In this document: one piece after another, positions 1-6,616 of the stretch
How the letters are laid out: every line of letters begins with the position of its first letter
Position numbering within the stretch: position 1 is the stretch's first letter
Assembly (NCBI GenBank): GCA_016207805.1
Contig: JACQZO010000028.1
Span: forward strand, 1 to 45,770
Length of the DNA: 45,770 nucleotides
Direction: 5' to 3'
Source of the DNA: Candidatus Abawacabacteria bacterium
Lineage (GTDB): Bacteria > Patescibacteriota > Gracilibacteria > RBG-16-42-10
Position numbers and translations under genes: made by a program
The notes under the pieces: model-generated
Databases searched by the model: none
Seen by the model: the letters and a program-made list of their open reading frames with translations, nothing else
Told to the model about the DNA's origin: nothing

Positions 1-11
1 ACGACAGGCTT
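1..11 (-). tRNA. 5' tip of a further tRNA-Trp copy, cut by the window edge
   Basis: Read on the minus strand, the last bases of the window's left edge (AAGCCTGTCGT) match the 5' end of the intact tRNA-Trp at 86-159, with a single change (A for G at the second base). It follows directly on a GIY-YIG remnant, exactly as the intact tRNA follows the intact GIY-YIG gene. The rest lies outside the window, so it cannot be told whether this copy is functional. Confidence 0.5.
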
Positions 12-75
12 AAATTGAATCGGAAATGTAAATACGCTCCATCAATCTTCTGTAAGTAGCACCAAACTGTTTCAA
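10..75 (-). pseudogene. 3' remnant of a GIY-YIG nuclease gene
   Basis: The minus strand encodes about 20 residues (KQFGATYRRLMERIYISDSI) followed by TAA. This is nearly the same as the C-terminus of the intact GIY-YIG protein at 158-415, which ends KRLTERIHISDSI. The upstream part of the gene, including the catalytic core, is missing; the remnant starts about 10 nt after the 3' CCA of tRNA-Trp. Positions 1-75 align to 149-223 with a constant 148-nt offset, so this is a duplicated and eroded unit. Confidence 0.75.
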
Positions 76-85
76 AATGGATTCG

Positions 86-159
86 TGGCAGGCCCGGAAG
101 GAATCGAACCTTCATCGACGGTTTTGGAGACCGTAGTCCTACCGTTGAACGACAGGCCT
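86..159 (-). tRNA. tRNA-Trp (anticodon CCA)
   Basis: The minus strand folds as a complete 74-nt tRNA. The seven-base acceptor stem (AGGCCTG with CGGGCCT) has one wobble pair. An anticodon stem ACGGT/ACCGT encloses the loop CTCCAAA, giving anticodon CCA. The T arm contains the standard GGTTCGATTCC, and the 3' CCA is genome-encoded at 86-88. The first two bases (AG) are also the last two bases of the TAG stop codon of the GIY-YIG gene, so gene and tRNA are fused end to end. A CCA anticodon reads only TGG, consistent with TGA being a stop here. Confidence 0.95.
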
Positions 160-415
160 AAATTGAATCGGAAATGTGAATACGCTCTGTCAATCTTTTG
201 TAAGCAGCACCAAACTGTTTTAAACTTTTTTCTCGCTTTGTTGCTAACTTTTTCTCTTGATACCCTTCGATGTATAGTAGCGTGAATGGACGTCGATGGC
301 GAGTGGATTTTACAAGACCTTCATTATGTTGTCCAAGCCTGATCAGATAATCTTGAGAATAGCCTATGTAAAGCTTTTTATCCTTGCTAGACTGAAGAAT
401 ATAGATGTAATACAT
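158..415 (-). CDS. GIY-YIG nuclease domain protein embedded between tRNA-Trp copies
   Basis: An 85-residue single-domain GIY-YIG protein of the UPF0213/YhbQ type. The start of the domain (YYIYIL), the second motif (LYIGYS), the conserved Arg and His of LIRLGQHNEG and the catalytic Glu in KREKSLKQ are all visible. The ATG at 413-415 gives the normal family start; the frame can be extended to a GTG at 437-439 inside the broken tRNA, which would add eight residues. The gene starts 5 nt after a 5' tRNA-Trp fragment (420-472), and its TAG stop overlaps the first two bases of the intact tRNA-Trp. Standalone proteins of this family are poorly understood; related domains occur in homing endonucleases. 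The arrangement suggests a tRNA-targeting mobile cassette, which is inference. Confidence 0.85.
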   Translation of the reverse strand: MYYIYILQSSKDKKLYIGYSQDYLIRLGQHNEGLVKSTRHRRPFTLLYIEGYQEKKLATKREKSLKQFGAAYKRLTERIHISDSI

Positions 416-419
416 AAGT

Positions 420-472
420 GACGGTTTTGGACCCCGCACGATAGAGCGGGGCTACCGTTGAACGACAGGCCT
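420..472 (-). pseudogene. disrupted 5' half of tRNA-Trp with an inserted hairpin
   Basis: The minus strand from 472 matches the first 21 bases of tRNA-Trp exactly. A 20-nt perfect hairpin follows at 432-451 (CCCCGC, 8-nt loop, GCGGGG), replacing the 10 bases that form the 5' anticodon strand in the intact copy. TCCAAAACCGTC, the anticodon and its 3' stem, then resumes until homology stops at 420, 5 nt before the GIY-YIG ATG. The T arm and 3' acceptor strand are absent, so this cannot be a functional tRNA-Trp. Confidence 0.8.
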
Positions 473-601
473 ATATGCGATGCAGATAGTACGAGACGTC
501 TGTATTCAAGTCAATCGAGAATCGAAGTGTGGAAGATTGTGCAAAACTTTGGAAAGATTCGCATCTTATGCTATCTTCTGCACGTTGAAGCAGCCTTTTT
601 T

Positions 602-2044
602 ATGGACGAAAGAGAACTACGGGAGTTTTGGCATGGTATTTTACGGGCATTACAGCCTTCGATTAAACGAGCTGAATTTCTCACTTGGTTTGGCAATACA
701 AATGTTCATGCTTTTCAGGATGGAACTTTAATTTTGGCGGTGCCCACTATGTTTTATCAGTCTTGGATCAATAGTAAATATATGCCTTTAATTAAGGCTG
801 AGGCTAAAAGGCTAAATAGCGATGTTCAAGATGTGAAAATTATCGTTGATTCCACTTTGATTCGTCAGAAGAAGGATGATTCTCCATTAAACACCATGAA
901 TGCTCCTGCTAGTAAACCTGTTGTAAATAATAATGAAACTTCTCAACCACTGCCGAGATCTTTTGTGCAGGAAGTTTCAGGTACTGGCAGTAGTATCAAT
1001 CCTCGTTATACTTTGGACAGTTTCGTTGTTGGCCAAGAAAATCAATTAGCATTTGCTGCAGCCAAAGCAGTGAGCAATGCGCCGGGTGAGGCTTATAACC
1101 CATTATTTATTTATGGGGGCGTTGGCTTAGGAAAGACTCATTTGCTCCAGTCTATTGGTAATGCAGTGCTCAAAAAACATCCTCGTAAGCGTGTGCACTA
1201 CTCTACTTCTGAGGAGTTTACCAATGAGTACATTGCTATGGTGCAAAAGAAGCGGGCGTCCTCATTTAAGGAAAAGTATCGCAATCTAGATCTATTAATT
1301 GTTGATGATGTTCAGTTTTGGGCTGGAAAAGAACAAACTCAGGTGGAATTTTTCCATACCTTCAATGCCCTGTATGAGGCGGGTAAGCAAATTGTATTGA
1401 GTAGTGACAGACCACCAAGAGAAATTACTAATTTAGAGCAGCGCCTTAAGTCCCGTTTTGAGATGGGTATGCTGATTGATATTCAGCCGCCTATGTATGA
1501 AACAAAATTGGCAATTTTGATTACTAAATGCCAGGAAAAAGGACATTTACTATCACAAGAGATTCTCGAATACATTGCGAACAATGCTGGTGCTAATGTA
1601 CGTGAATTAGTGGGAGTATTGACCGGACTTTTAGCCTATATAGATTTACAAGGGAAAATGCCCAATTTGGAAGATGTCGCTCATATTTTTGATCGCTCCA
1701 TGAAGCCTGAACGACCATCCGGTTCGCCAACAATAAAGTCTAGTGGCCCAATAGGCAGATCACTGAATGATGAAGATATTCTTAATATTACGGCAGAGGA
1801 GTTTAATTTAGCACCGGCAGATTTACTAAGTGATGTGAGAAAACGAGAAATTTTGGTGCCTCGTCAATTAGCAATGTATTTTATGCGAGAAGAATTACAA
1901 CTTTCGTTAGAGCATATCGGTGAAATATTTGGTGGTAAAAATCATACGACTGTTATGCATGCCTGCCAAAAAATCGCCGATCAAATCAAAAAAGATAAAG
2001 TGCTGATTAAGCACTACAATGCAATTAAAAGAGCGCTTAGGTGA
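602..2044 (+). CDS. dnaA: chromosomal replication initiator DnaA
   Basis: A 480-residue DnaA. Residues 1-90 form domain I, followed by a polar linker. The AAA+ domain has Walker A GGVGLGKTH at 172-180, Walker B LLIVDDVQF and the arginine-rich RLKSRFEMG. The C-terminal DNA-binding domain contains the signature around IFGGKNHTTVMHACQKI. The frame is open upstream to 458, but MDERELREFW at 602 is the normal family start and the extra 48 codons resemble no DnaA. DnaA loads the helicase at the replication origin. dnaN and rpmH are not adjacent, and I found no cluster of DnaA boxes nearby. The stop codon runs into a heptamer repeat. Confidence 0.97.
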   Translation: MDERELREFWHGILRALQPSIKRAEFLTWFGNTNVHAFQDGTLILAVPTMFYQSWINSKYMPLIKAEAKRLNSDVQDVKIIVDSTLIRQKKDDSPLNTMNAPASKPVVNNNETSQPLPRSFVQEVSGTGSSINPRYTLDSFVVGQENQLAFAAAKAVSNAPGEAYNPLFIYGGVGLGKTHLLQSIGNAVLKKHPRKRVHYSTSEEFTNEYIAMVQKKRASSFKEKYRNLDLLIVDDVQFWAGKEQTQVEFFHTFNALYEAGKQIVLSSDRPPREITNLEQRLKSRFEMGMLIDIQPPMYETKLAILITKCQEKGHLLSQEILEYIANNAGANVRELVGVLTGLLAYIDLQGKMPNLEDVAHIFDRSMKPERPSGSPTIKSSGPIGRSLNDEDILNITAEEFNLAPADLLSDVRKREILVPRQLAMYFMREELQLSLEHIGEIFGGKNHTTVMHACQKIADQIKKDKVLIKHYNAIKRALR

Positions 2045-2181
2045 AGTCAGACAGGTGAAGTCAGAAGGCAGAGGGCAGGAGGCAGAAGTAAAGTTGGCAA
2101 TATGAAGTCTAGTGGTATTCACTCATATCTTTATTGAGTTTGGCGATTTTCTCTTACTTCTGAATTCTGCCTCCTGACTTC
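2043..2181. repeat. heptamer inverted-repeat element, copy 1 (62-nt core)
   Basis: Seven successive 7-nt units (2043-2091: GAAGTCA, GACAGGT, GAAGTCA, GAAGGCA, GAGGGCA, GGAGGCA, GAAGTAA) face four inverted units (2154-2181: TTACTTC, TGAATTC, TGCCTCC, TGACTTC) across a 62-nt core. The arms overlap the stop codons of the convergent dnaA and murF genes. The core differs from the one at 9514-9575 at about 8 of 62 positions by hand alignment. It could act as a bidirectional terminator or be a non-autonomous mobile repeat. Confidence 0.8.
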
Positions 2182-3433
2182 AAATCCGTTTCCATTTTCC
2201 ATACTGGCGTGGCAATAGGTCTTTTGCTTTGCTTGGGTCTGCCATTAATTGCTCACTAACTTTTTCTAGCATGATGGTGTTTTGTGAACCTTTCACCAAG
2301 ACAATATCCCCTTCACTCAGCTTGGGAGTGATGAAATCAACTATTTCTTCTCGGGTTAGGAAATGTTTAAATGAAGCTTGGTTACGGTTGTGTTTGGGTT
2401 GATGTGCCAAGGCCTCGGCATAATAAGGGCCAAAGGCAATTACTAAATCACAGACATTACCCAAACAACTTAACATATCAACATGAGCTTCTTGGGTGAT
2501 GTCTCCTAGTTCACGCATATCGCCCACAATGGCTATCCTTCTTTTGGCTGGTAAGTTGCGCAGTATCTCCAAAGACATTTTCATTGAAGCGGGAGAGGCA
2601 TTATAGGAGCCTTCCAGTAAAATACTACCTTTAATTCCCGGTATTGCTGATAGCCGACCAGGAAGTGGTTTCAATGTGCTTAGTTGGCTAGCGATATCTT
2701 CCCAAGAAAGGTTTTGTAGTTTGCCAATAATAATTGCTGGCAAGCTGGAATATACTGGTGCTTTGCCAAGCAATGCTAAATGCAATGAATGGGGCTCATG
2801 ATTATGTATCACCGCAAAATTTGTACCTTGTAAATCATACTCAATGTTAGTGGCATAAAAGCTAGCTCTTTCATTGAGGCCGAAAGTGATCAATGTTTTA
2901 TCCTGAATATTCTTTGCCTGATCGTGAGTGGGGGGATTGTCATAATTAGCGATAACTATGCCGCCACTTTTCGTCCCATGAGCCAATTTCCATTTTTCTT
3001 TTACTAGTTCTTCGAAGCCACCAAAGTTCTGTGTGTGGACACTTTCTACTGTGGTGATGACACTGATATCTGGTTTAATAATAGTTAAAATTTCATCCAT
3101 ATCACCTGGCTTATCTATGCCACATTCCAGTACATAAAATTCTATCGAGCTGTCATAGATAAAAGTACGAAAGGAGATTCTCAAGACCTTGCCCAACCAT
3201 TGCAAGAGATTCACAGCACTTTTTTCTCCTAATATTGCTAAGGGTAGCCCCAGTTCATTATTTAGACTGCCGTAATTTGCTCGCACTTTGAATGTGCGAC
3301 CCAATACCTGGGCAATAGCCTCTTTGGTAGTGCTTTTGCCGACGCTACCAGTAATAGCAATGATTTTTGCTGTGGTATTTTTGATCTTTCTTTTGGCACA
3401 CCAGATAATGTAGTTTTGAATGAGCTTTTTCAT
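2180..3433 (-). CDS. murF: UDP-MurNAc-tripeptide--D-Ala-D-Ala ligase (MurF)
   Basis: A 417-residue Mur ligase. The P-loop ITGSVGKST lies at residues 28-36 and is followed by KEAIAQVL. The central domain has the Mur-type ECGIDKPGDM and ISVITTVESVH segments. The C-terminal domain carries EGSYNASPASM, the MurF form of the motif, and GDMRELG. MurF adds D-Ala-D-Ala to the UDP-muramyl precursor in the cytoplasm, completing the peptidoglycan stem peptide. At 417 residues it is slightly short for MurF (about 450), with a reduced N-terminal substrate-binding domain. No other mur gene is adjacent. It is transcribed away from tsaD, with a 118-nt gap for divergent promoters. Confidence 0.88.
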   Translation of the reverse strand: MKKLIQNYIIWCAKRKIKNTTAKIIAITGSVGKSTTKEAIAQVLGRTFKVRANYGSLNNELGLPLAILGEKSAVNLLQWLGKVLRISFRTFIYDSSIEFYVLECGIDKPGDMDEILTIIKPDISVITTVESVHTQNFGGFEELVKEKWKLAHGTKSGGIVIANYDNPPTHDQAKNIQDKTLITFGLNERASFYATNIEYDLQGTNFAVIHNHEPHSLHLALLGKAPVYSSLPAIIIGKLQNLSWEDIASQLSTLKPLPGRLSAIPGIKGSILLEGSYNASPASMKMSLEILRNLPAKRRIAIVGDMRELGDITQEAHVDMLSCLGNVCDLVIAFGPYYAEALAHQPKHNRNQASFKHFLTREEIVDFITPKLSEGDIVLVKGSQNTIMLEKVSEQLMADPSKAKDLLPRQYGKWKRI

Positions 3434-3551
3434 AGAGACGAGCCAAATGCTGCAGAGATGATGACATTAGCACGATACCATAAAAGATCAGAAGTTTTAG
3501 TTTTGCTTCTTTTCTTCTCTTGCTGCTAAACTCTCTTGGGTTTTTTATCTT

Positions 3552-4580
3552 ATGAAAAGAATTTTAGCAATTGAAACATCTTGTGATGAAACTGCCTGTG
3601 CTGTTGTAGAGGATGGTGTCAAAGTGCTTTCTTCAATTGTGGCATCCCAAATTCCCTTGCATCAAATCACTCATGGTGTGGTACCGGAGGTGGCTGCTCG
3701 AGCGCATGTGGCACAAATTTTGCCAGTGATTGAAGAATCCATGAAGCAAGCAAATCTAGCTCCAGATGCTATTGATGCCGTGGCTGTGACCCAAGGGCCA
3801 GGGTTGGTGGGCTCTTTGATAGTGGGAGTGACGGCAGCTCAAGTGCTTAGTCGTTTGTGGTATAAGCCTTTATTGCGAGTGAACCACATCTTGGGCCATC
3901 TCTATGCTAACTTTTTGGGTCGGGAGCAACTTCCTCAACTACCGATACTTATTCTTAGTGTATCAGGTGGACACAATGATTTAGTTTTATTGAGTGAACA
4001 TGGAAAGTATCAAGTATTGGGTCAAACACAGGATGACTCAGCAGGAGAGGCCTTTGATAAAGTGGCCAGAATGTTAGATCTGCCTTACCCAGGAGGGCCA
4101 GAAATAGATAAATTAGCCAAATTAGGAAAACCGGGCACATTTCAATTACCTAGGGCCTGGTTGCAACAAGTACCCACAGGTATGCGTCCCAAAGAAATAA
4201 CCGATTTTAATTTTAGTTTTTCGGGGTTAAAAACTGCCGTATACGTACTGATAAAAAAGTTAGGAATCCTAACTTCAGAGCAAAAGGCCGATTTAGCATA
4301 TGAGTTTCAAGAGGCTGTGTGTGACGTGATGGTTAGTAAATTAGTAGCTGCCTGGGAAAAGTATCAAACCCCAAGTGTCTTTATTTCTGGTGGTGTCTCG
4401 GCCAATCAAAGATTTCGGTCTTTGCTAGAAGCAAGTTTCATTAATAAGCCAGTACAGTATTTTTATCCATTGAAGTTGAGTTACTGCACAGATAATGCGG
4501 CGATGATTGGAGCGGCTGCGTACTTTAATCCCCAAGTAATTTCAGAGACATTGGAACCTGAGCCGAGTCTATGGCTTTGA
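3552..4580 (+). CDS. tsaD: tRNA N6-adenosine threonylcarbamoyltransferase TsaD
   Basis: A 342-residue TsaD/Kae1 protein of full length. The N-terminus (ILAIETSCDETACAVV) is the ASKHA phosphate-binding signature. The metal-binding NHILGH places His112 and His116 as expected. Later motifs include SVSGGHNDL, GEAFDKVARML, FSFSGLKTAV and the C-terminal SGGVSANQRFR with CTDNAAMIG. TsaD transfers threonylcarbamoyl to A37 of ANN-decoding tRNAs, working with TsaB and TsaE, which are not in this window. The start codon follows a T-rich stretch; a weak hairpin (AAACTC/GGGTTT) sits just upstream. The gene ends before a heptamer repeat. Confidence 0.96.
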   Translation: MKRILAIETSCDETACAVVEDGVKVLSSIVASQIPLHQITHGVVPEVAARAHVAQILPVIEESMKQANLAPDAIDAVAVTQGPGLVGSLIVGVTAAQVLSRLWYKPLLRVNHILGHLYANFLGREQLPQLPILILSVSGGHNDLVLLSEHGKYQVLGQTQDDSAGEAFDKVARMLDLPYPGGPEIDKLAKLGKPGTFQLPRAWLQQVPTGMRPKEITDFNFSFSGLKTAVYVLIKKLGILTSEQKADLAYEFQEAVCDVMVSKLVAAWEKYQTPSVFISGGVSANQRFRSLLEASFINKPVQYFYPLKLSYCTDNAAMIGAAAYFNPQVISETLEPEPSLWL

Positions 4581-4582
4581 AT

Positions 4583-4720
4583 GAAGTCAGAAGGCCGATG
4601 GCAGAATTCAGAAGTGAAGTAGTGGGGCTGTTTTAGTTTGATAAAAAGTGCATACACAATTGGTTTTTTCAACAATTCTCGCTGCTATGTCCATTCCGAA
4701 TTCTGAATTCAGCATTCAGA
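4583..4720. repeat. heptamer repeat arms, copy with a different core
   Basis: Five 7-nt units (4583-4617, GAAGTCA through GAAGTGA) and four further units (4693-4720: ATTCCGA, ATTCTGA, ATTCAGC, ATTCAGA) flank a 75-nt core unrelated by eye to the core at 2092-2153. The left units resemble those after dnaA, while the right units resemble those at 23825-23973. It fills most of the gap between tsaD and the peroxiredoxin gene. Confidence 0.65.
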
Positions 4721-4762
4721 ATTAAATTGATATTCATTTTTACATCATCTAAAATAATTTTA

Positions 4763-4779
4763 CTCTACTTGATGTAGAG
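4763..4779. promoter_or_regulatory. 17-nt inverted repeat upstream of peroxiredoxin
   Basis: CTCTAC and GTAGAG form a perfect inverted repeat around a 5-nt centre, 29 nt before the peroxiredoxin start codon. A TAATAA sequence directly after it could serve as a -10 element. An operator for a peroxide- or metal-responsive regulator is possible, but the sequence does not match the PerR or Fur consensus I know. No such regulator gene lies nearby. Confidence 0.35.
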
Positions 4780-4808
4780 CTAATAAAGATCATTAACCAA
4801 TTATTTTT

Positions 4809-5390
4809 ATGCATAATTGTATGGACGGTTCTTGTGATTGCGATTGTTCTGCTATGGATGGGTCTTCTGTTCCTGCTAAGGTTGGTGAAGAGGCGCCTCT
4901 ATTTGCTGCTGATGCTCTAGTAGGAAAAGAGTTTAAGCATGTTACTAGTCAAGATTTTGAGGGTAGGTGGCTAATGCTTTTCTTTTACCCATTAGATTTT
5001 ACTTTTGTTTGTCCTACTGAATTGCTGGAACTGAATAAGCGTCATAAAGAGTTTGAAACGTTAAATTGTCAGATTATCGGTTGTAGTACCGATAGTGTTT
5101 ATTCACATCAAGCCTGGGCAAAAGAAATCGGTGAATTCAATTTTCCCTTGCTAGCTGATATGACCAAAGAAATTGCTGCTGAATATGGTGTTTTAGTTGA
5201 GGAAAAGGGGGTTTCTTTACGTGGGGCTTTCTTGATTGATCCCAATGGCATTTTGCAATCAGCAACTATCAACAATTTACCTGTAGGTCGCAATATTGAT
5301 GAGCTAATCCGAGTACTCAAAGCCTTCCAAACTGGCGAACTATGTCCTGTGGGTTGGCATGAAGGCGGGAAGACTTTAGGAAAAGCCTAG
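4809..5390 (+). CDS. 2-Cys peroxiredoxin (AhpC/Prx1 type) with Cys-rich N-terminus
   Basis: A 193-residue typical 2-Cys peroxiredoxin. Peroxidatic Cys68 lies in FTFVCPTE and resolving Cys179 in GELCPVGW, the usual spacing. A conserved Arg is present in SLRGAFLIDPNG. It reduces peroxides in the cytoplasm, normally recharged by thioredoxin or AhpF; neither is encoded here. The unusual part is a 20-residue N-terminal extension with four cysteines (Cys4, 9, 11, 13), which could bind a metal or offer extra redox sites. The chosen ATG is the first in frame; starting at Met16 would remove the extension. The inverted repeat at 4763-4779 may regulate it. Confidence 0.93.
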   Translation: MHNCMDGSCDCDCSAMDGSSVPAKVGEEAPLFAADALVGKEFKHVTSQDFEGRWLMLFFYPLDFTFVCPTELLELNKRHKEFETLNCQIIGCSTDSVYSHQAWAKEIGEFNFPLLADMTKEIAAEYGVLVEEKGVSLRGAFLIDPNGILQSATINNLPVGRNIDELIRVLKAFQTGELCPVGWHEGGKTLGKA

Positions 5391-5392
5391 TT

Positions 5393-5469
5393 TAAGAGCT
5401 AAGAGCGAAGAGCTGAGAGCTAAGAGATCCGATCCATCTTAGCTCTTAGCATTTAGCTCTTAGCTCTTT
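5393..5469. repeat. heptamer inverted repeat (TAAGAGC type) between convergent genes
   Basis: Five 7-nt units of the TAAGAGC type (5393-5427) and four inverted units of the TCTTAGC type (5437-5464) are separated by only 9 nt, so the transcript would form a long imperfect hairpin from either strand. It occupies the whole gap between the stop codons of the peroxiredoxin and CYTH genes. Bidirectional transcription termination is the simplest role. Confidence 0.8.
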
Positions 5470-6090
5470 CTATTTGTCCATTACGCCAATTTTTACTAAA
5501 TTTTGGTAGTGTTCTGGGTAATTTTGATAAATAAATTCCATATATTTTCCTCTGGTATTCGCTAGAGTGAGTCCATGTTCTTGGGCAAATTGACCGATTT
5601 TCTCATGGGCTGCTTGGGTTTCGCTATTATCAGCTACTTGCAGTTCTATTTCAGCAATTTCGTAATGATAGGGAGTATTGTCACGAACCAGAGAAAATGT
5701 AGCTTCATCTAAATCAATAATGAAGCCTGCTTTATTGTACGTGGTGCGGATAGTTTTGATGGATGCCCGTGGTCGGAAAGCGTTTTTTATTAAGCTGCTT
5801 TCGAGATTCTTCGTTAGCTCTATTCCTATTTTCTGGGCAATCATTTTTTCATCACTGATTTCGTCCATAATGGTGGTATACGAAGAACCATCATTTTGCT
5901 TGGCCATTGGTGCTTTGAGCTCGAAGTGGCCATTTTTTCTTTTTAGGGAAAGGTTGGTAAGTCCTAATTGCCATTGATCATTGTCCCAAAATTCTACTAC
6001 GAATTCTTTGACTCCGACAAAGGCTGCTCCAGTTAATAACTTTGCTTTGGTTTCTGGAGTGAGACGAAACTTGGCTTCTACTTCGATCAT
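5470..6090 (-). CDS. CYTH domain phosphatase, thiamine-triphosphatase-like
   Basis: A 206-residue CYTH-fold protein. It begins with the ExExK signature (IEVEAKF) and continues with the strand pattern LSLKRKNGHFELKAPM, which resembles the eukaryotic-type thiamine triphosphatase rather than the CyaB form. Acidic and basic residues typical of the triphosphate tunnel recur (KTIRTTYNKAGFIIDLDEATF, EIAEIELQV). Members hydrolyse inorganic or organic triphosphates using divalent metal; the substrate here cannot be read from sequence. A second, different CYTH gene lies at 9713. Its 3' end meets the heptamer hairpin. Confidence 0.85.
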   Translation of the reverse strand: MIEVEAKFRLTPETKAKLLTGAAFVGVKEFVVEFWDNDQWQLGLTNLSLKRKNGHFELKAPMAKQNDGSSYTTIMDEISDEKMIAQKIGIELTKNLESSLIKNAFRPRASIKTIRTTYNKAGFIIDLDEATFSLVRDNTPYHYEIAEIELQVADNSETQAAHEKIGQFAQEHGLTLANTRGKYMEFIYQNYPEHYQNLVKIGVMDK

Positions 6091-6202
6091 GAAAAAGTTT
6101 AAAACTATCGCTAGCCTACATTTCTATGATTGAAAGGTAAATGTGCCTAGTCAGATCAAAATAAAATCAGTAAGGTGATGATGTTTTTTCAATAGCTTTT
6201 CT

Positions 6203-6616
6203 ATGAAAAAAGTTTTTTGCTTTGGTGTTTTTGATGGTATCCATGATGGTCATAGGGAGATGCTGAAAGAAGCTCGATCCTTAGGTGATTATTTGATTGT
6301 CGCACTTACTCAAGATCATGTTGTGGAACAATTAAAAAAGAAGCGGTCTAGGAATACTCTGGCGGAGCGAATCAAAAGTCTAGCAGAAACTGGTCTGGCT
6401 GATGAAGTGGTGGCAGGAGATCAGGCTATCCAAAGTTGGCAGGTACTACAGTCGTATCAACCAGATATTATTGCTTTAGGCTACGATCAGTTGCGATTAC
6501 TCGATGCGTTGGGTCAAGCGATTCGCAACTTTTCTTTTTCGCTTCAAATTGTTGTCCTCAAACCCCATAAACCCGAAGAATTACATTCTAGTTTATTATT
6601 TCCTAGCAAAGATTAA
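6203..6616 (+). CDS. cytidylyltransferase-like nucleotidyltransferase (TagD/RibL type)
   Basis: A 137-residue protein of the HxGH nucleotidyltransferase superfamily. FGVFDGIHDGHREML carries the HDGH active-site motif near the N-terminus. RSRNTLAERIKSL matches the RTxxER-like helix of glycerol-3-phosphate cytidylyltransferase, and ALGYDQL matches the GYDQ of archaeal FAD synthetase RibL and TagD. It should transfer a nucleotide (CMP or AMP) to a phosphorylated small molecule; which one is not determinable. The stop codon overlaps the convergent ferritin-VIT gene by 4 nt. Confidence 0.8.
   Translation: MKKVFCFGVFDGIHDGHREMLKEARSLGDYLIVALTQDHVVEQLKKKRSRNTLAERIKSLAETGLADEVVAGDQAIQSWQVLQSYQPDIIALGYDQLRLLDALGQAIRNFSFSLQIVVLKPHKPEELHSSLLFPSKD

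Noticed and set aside
85-285. 66-residue frame on the plus strand across tRNA-Trp
   Set aside because: It is the antisense of the tRNA and of the GIY-YIG gene; no protein-like pattern.
159-472. Group I intron in tRNA-Trp carrying a GIY-YIG homing endonuclease
   Set aside because: The tRNA on the 3' side is complete rather than a 3' exon, and the 5' fragment shares its bases with it. No intron core motifs (P, Q, R, S) were seen. A tandem cassette fits better.
458-601. Longer DnaA starting at 458
   Set aside because: The added 48 residues resemble no DnaA N-terminus and begin in the tRNA fragment.
458-601. Replication origin next to dnaA
   Set aside because: No DnaA-box cluster (TTATCCACA-like) or AT-rich unwinding region could be seen in the short upstream gap.
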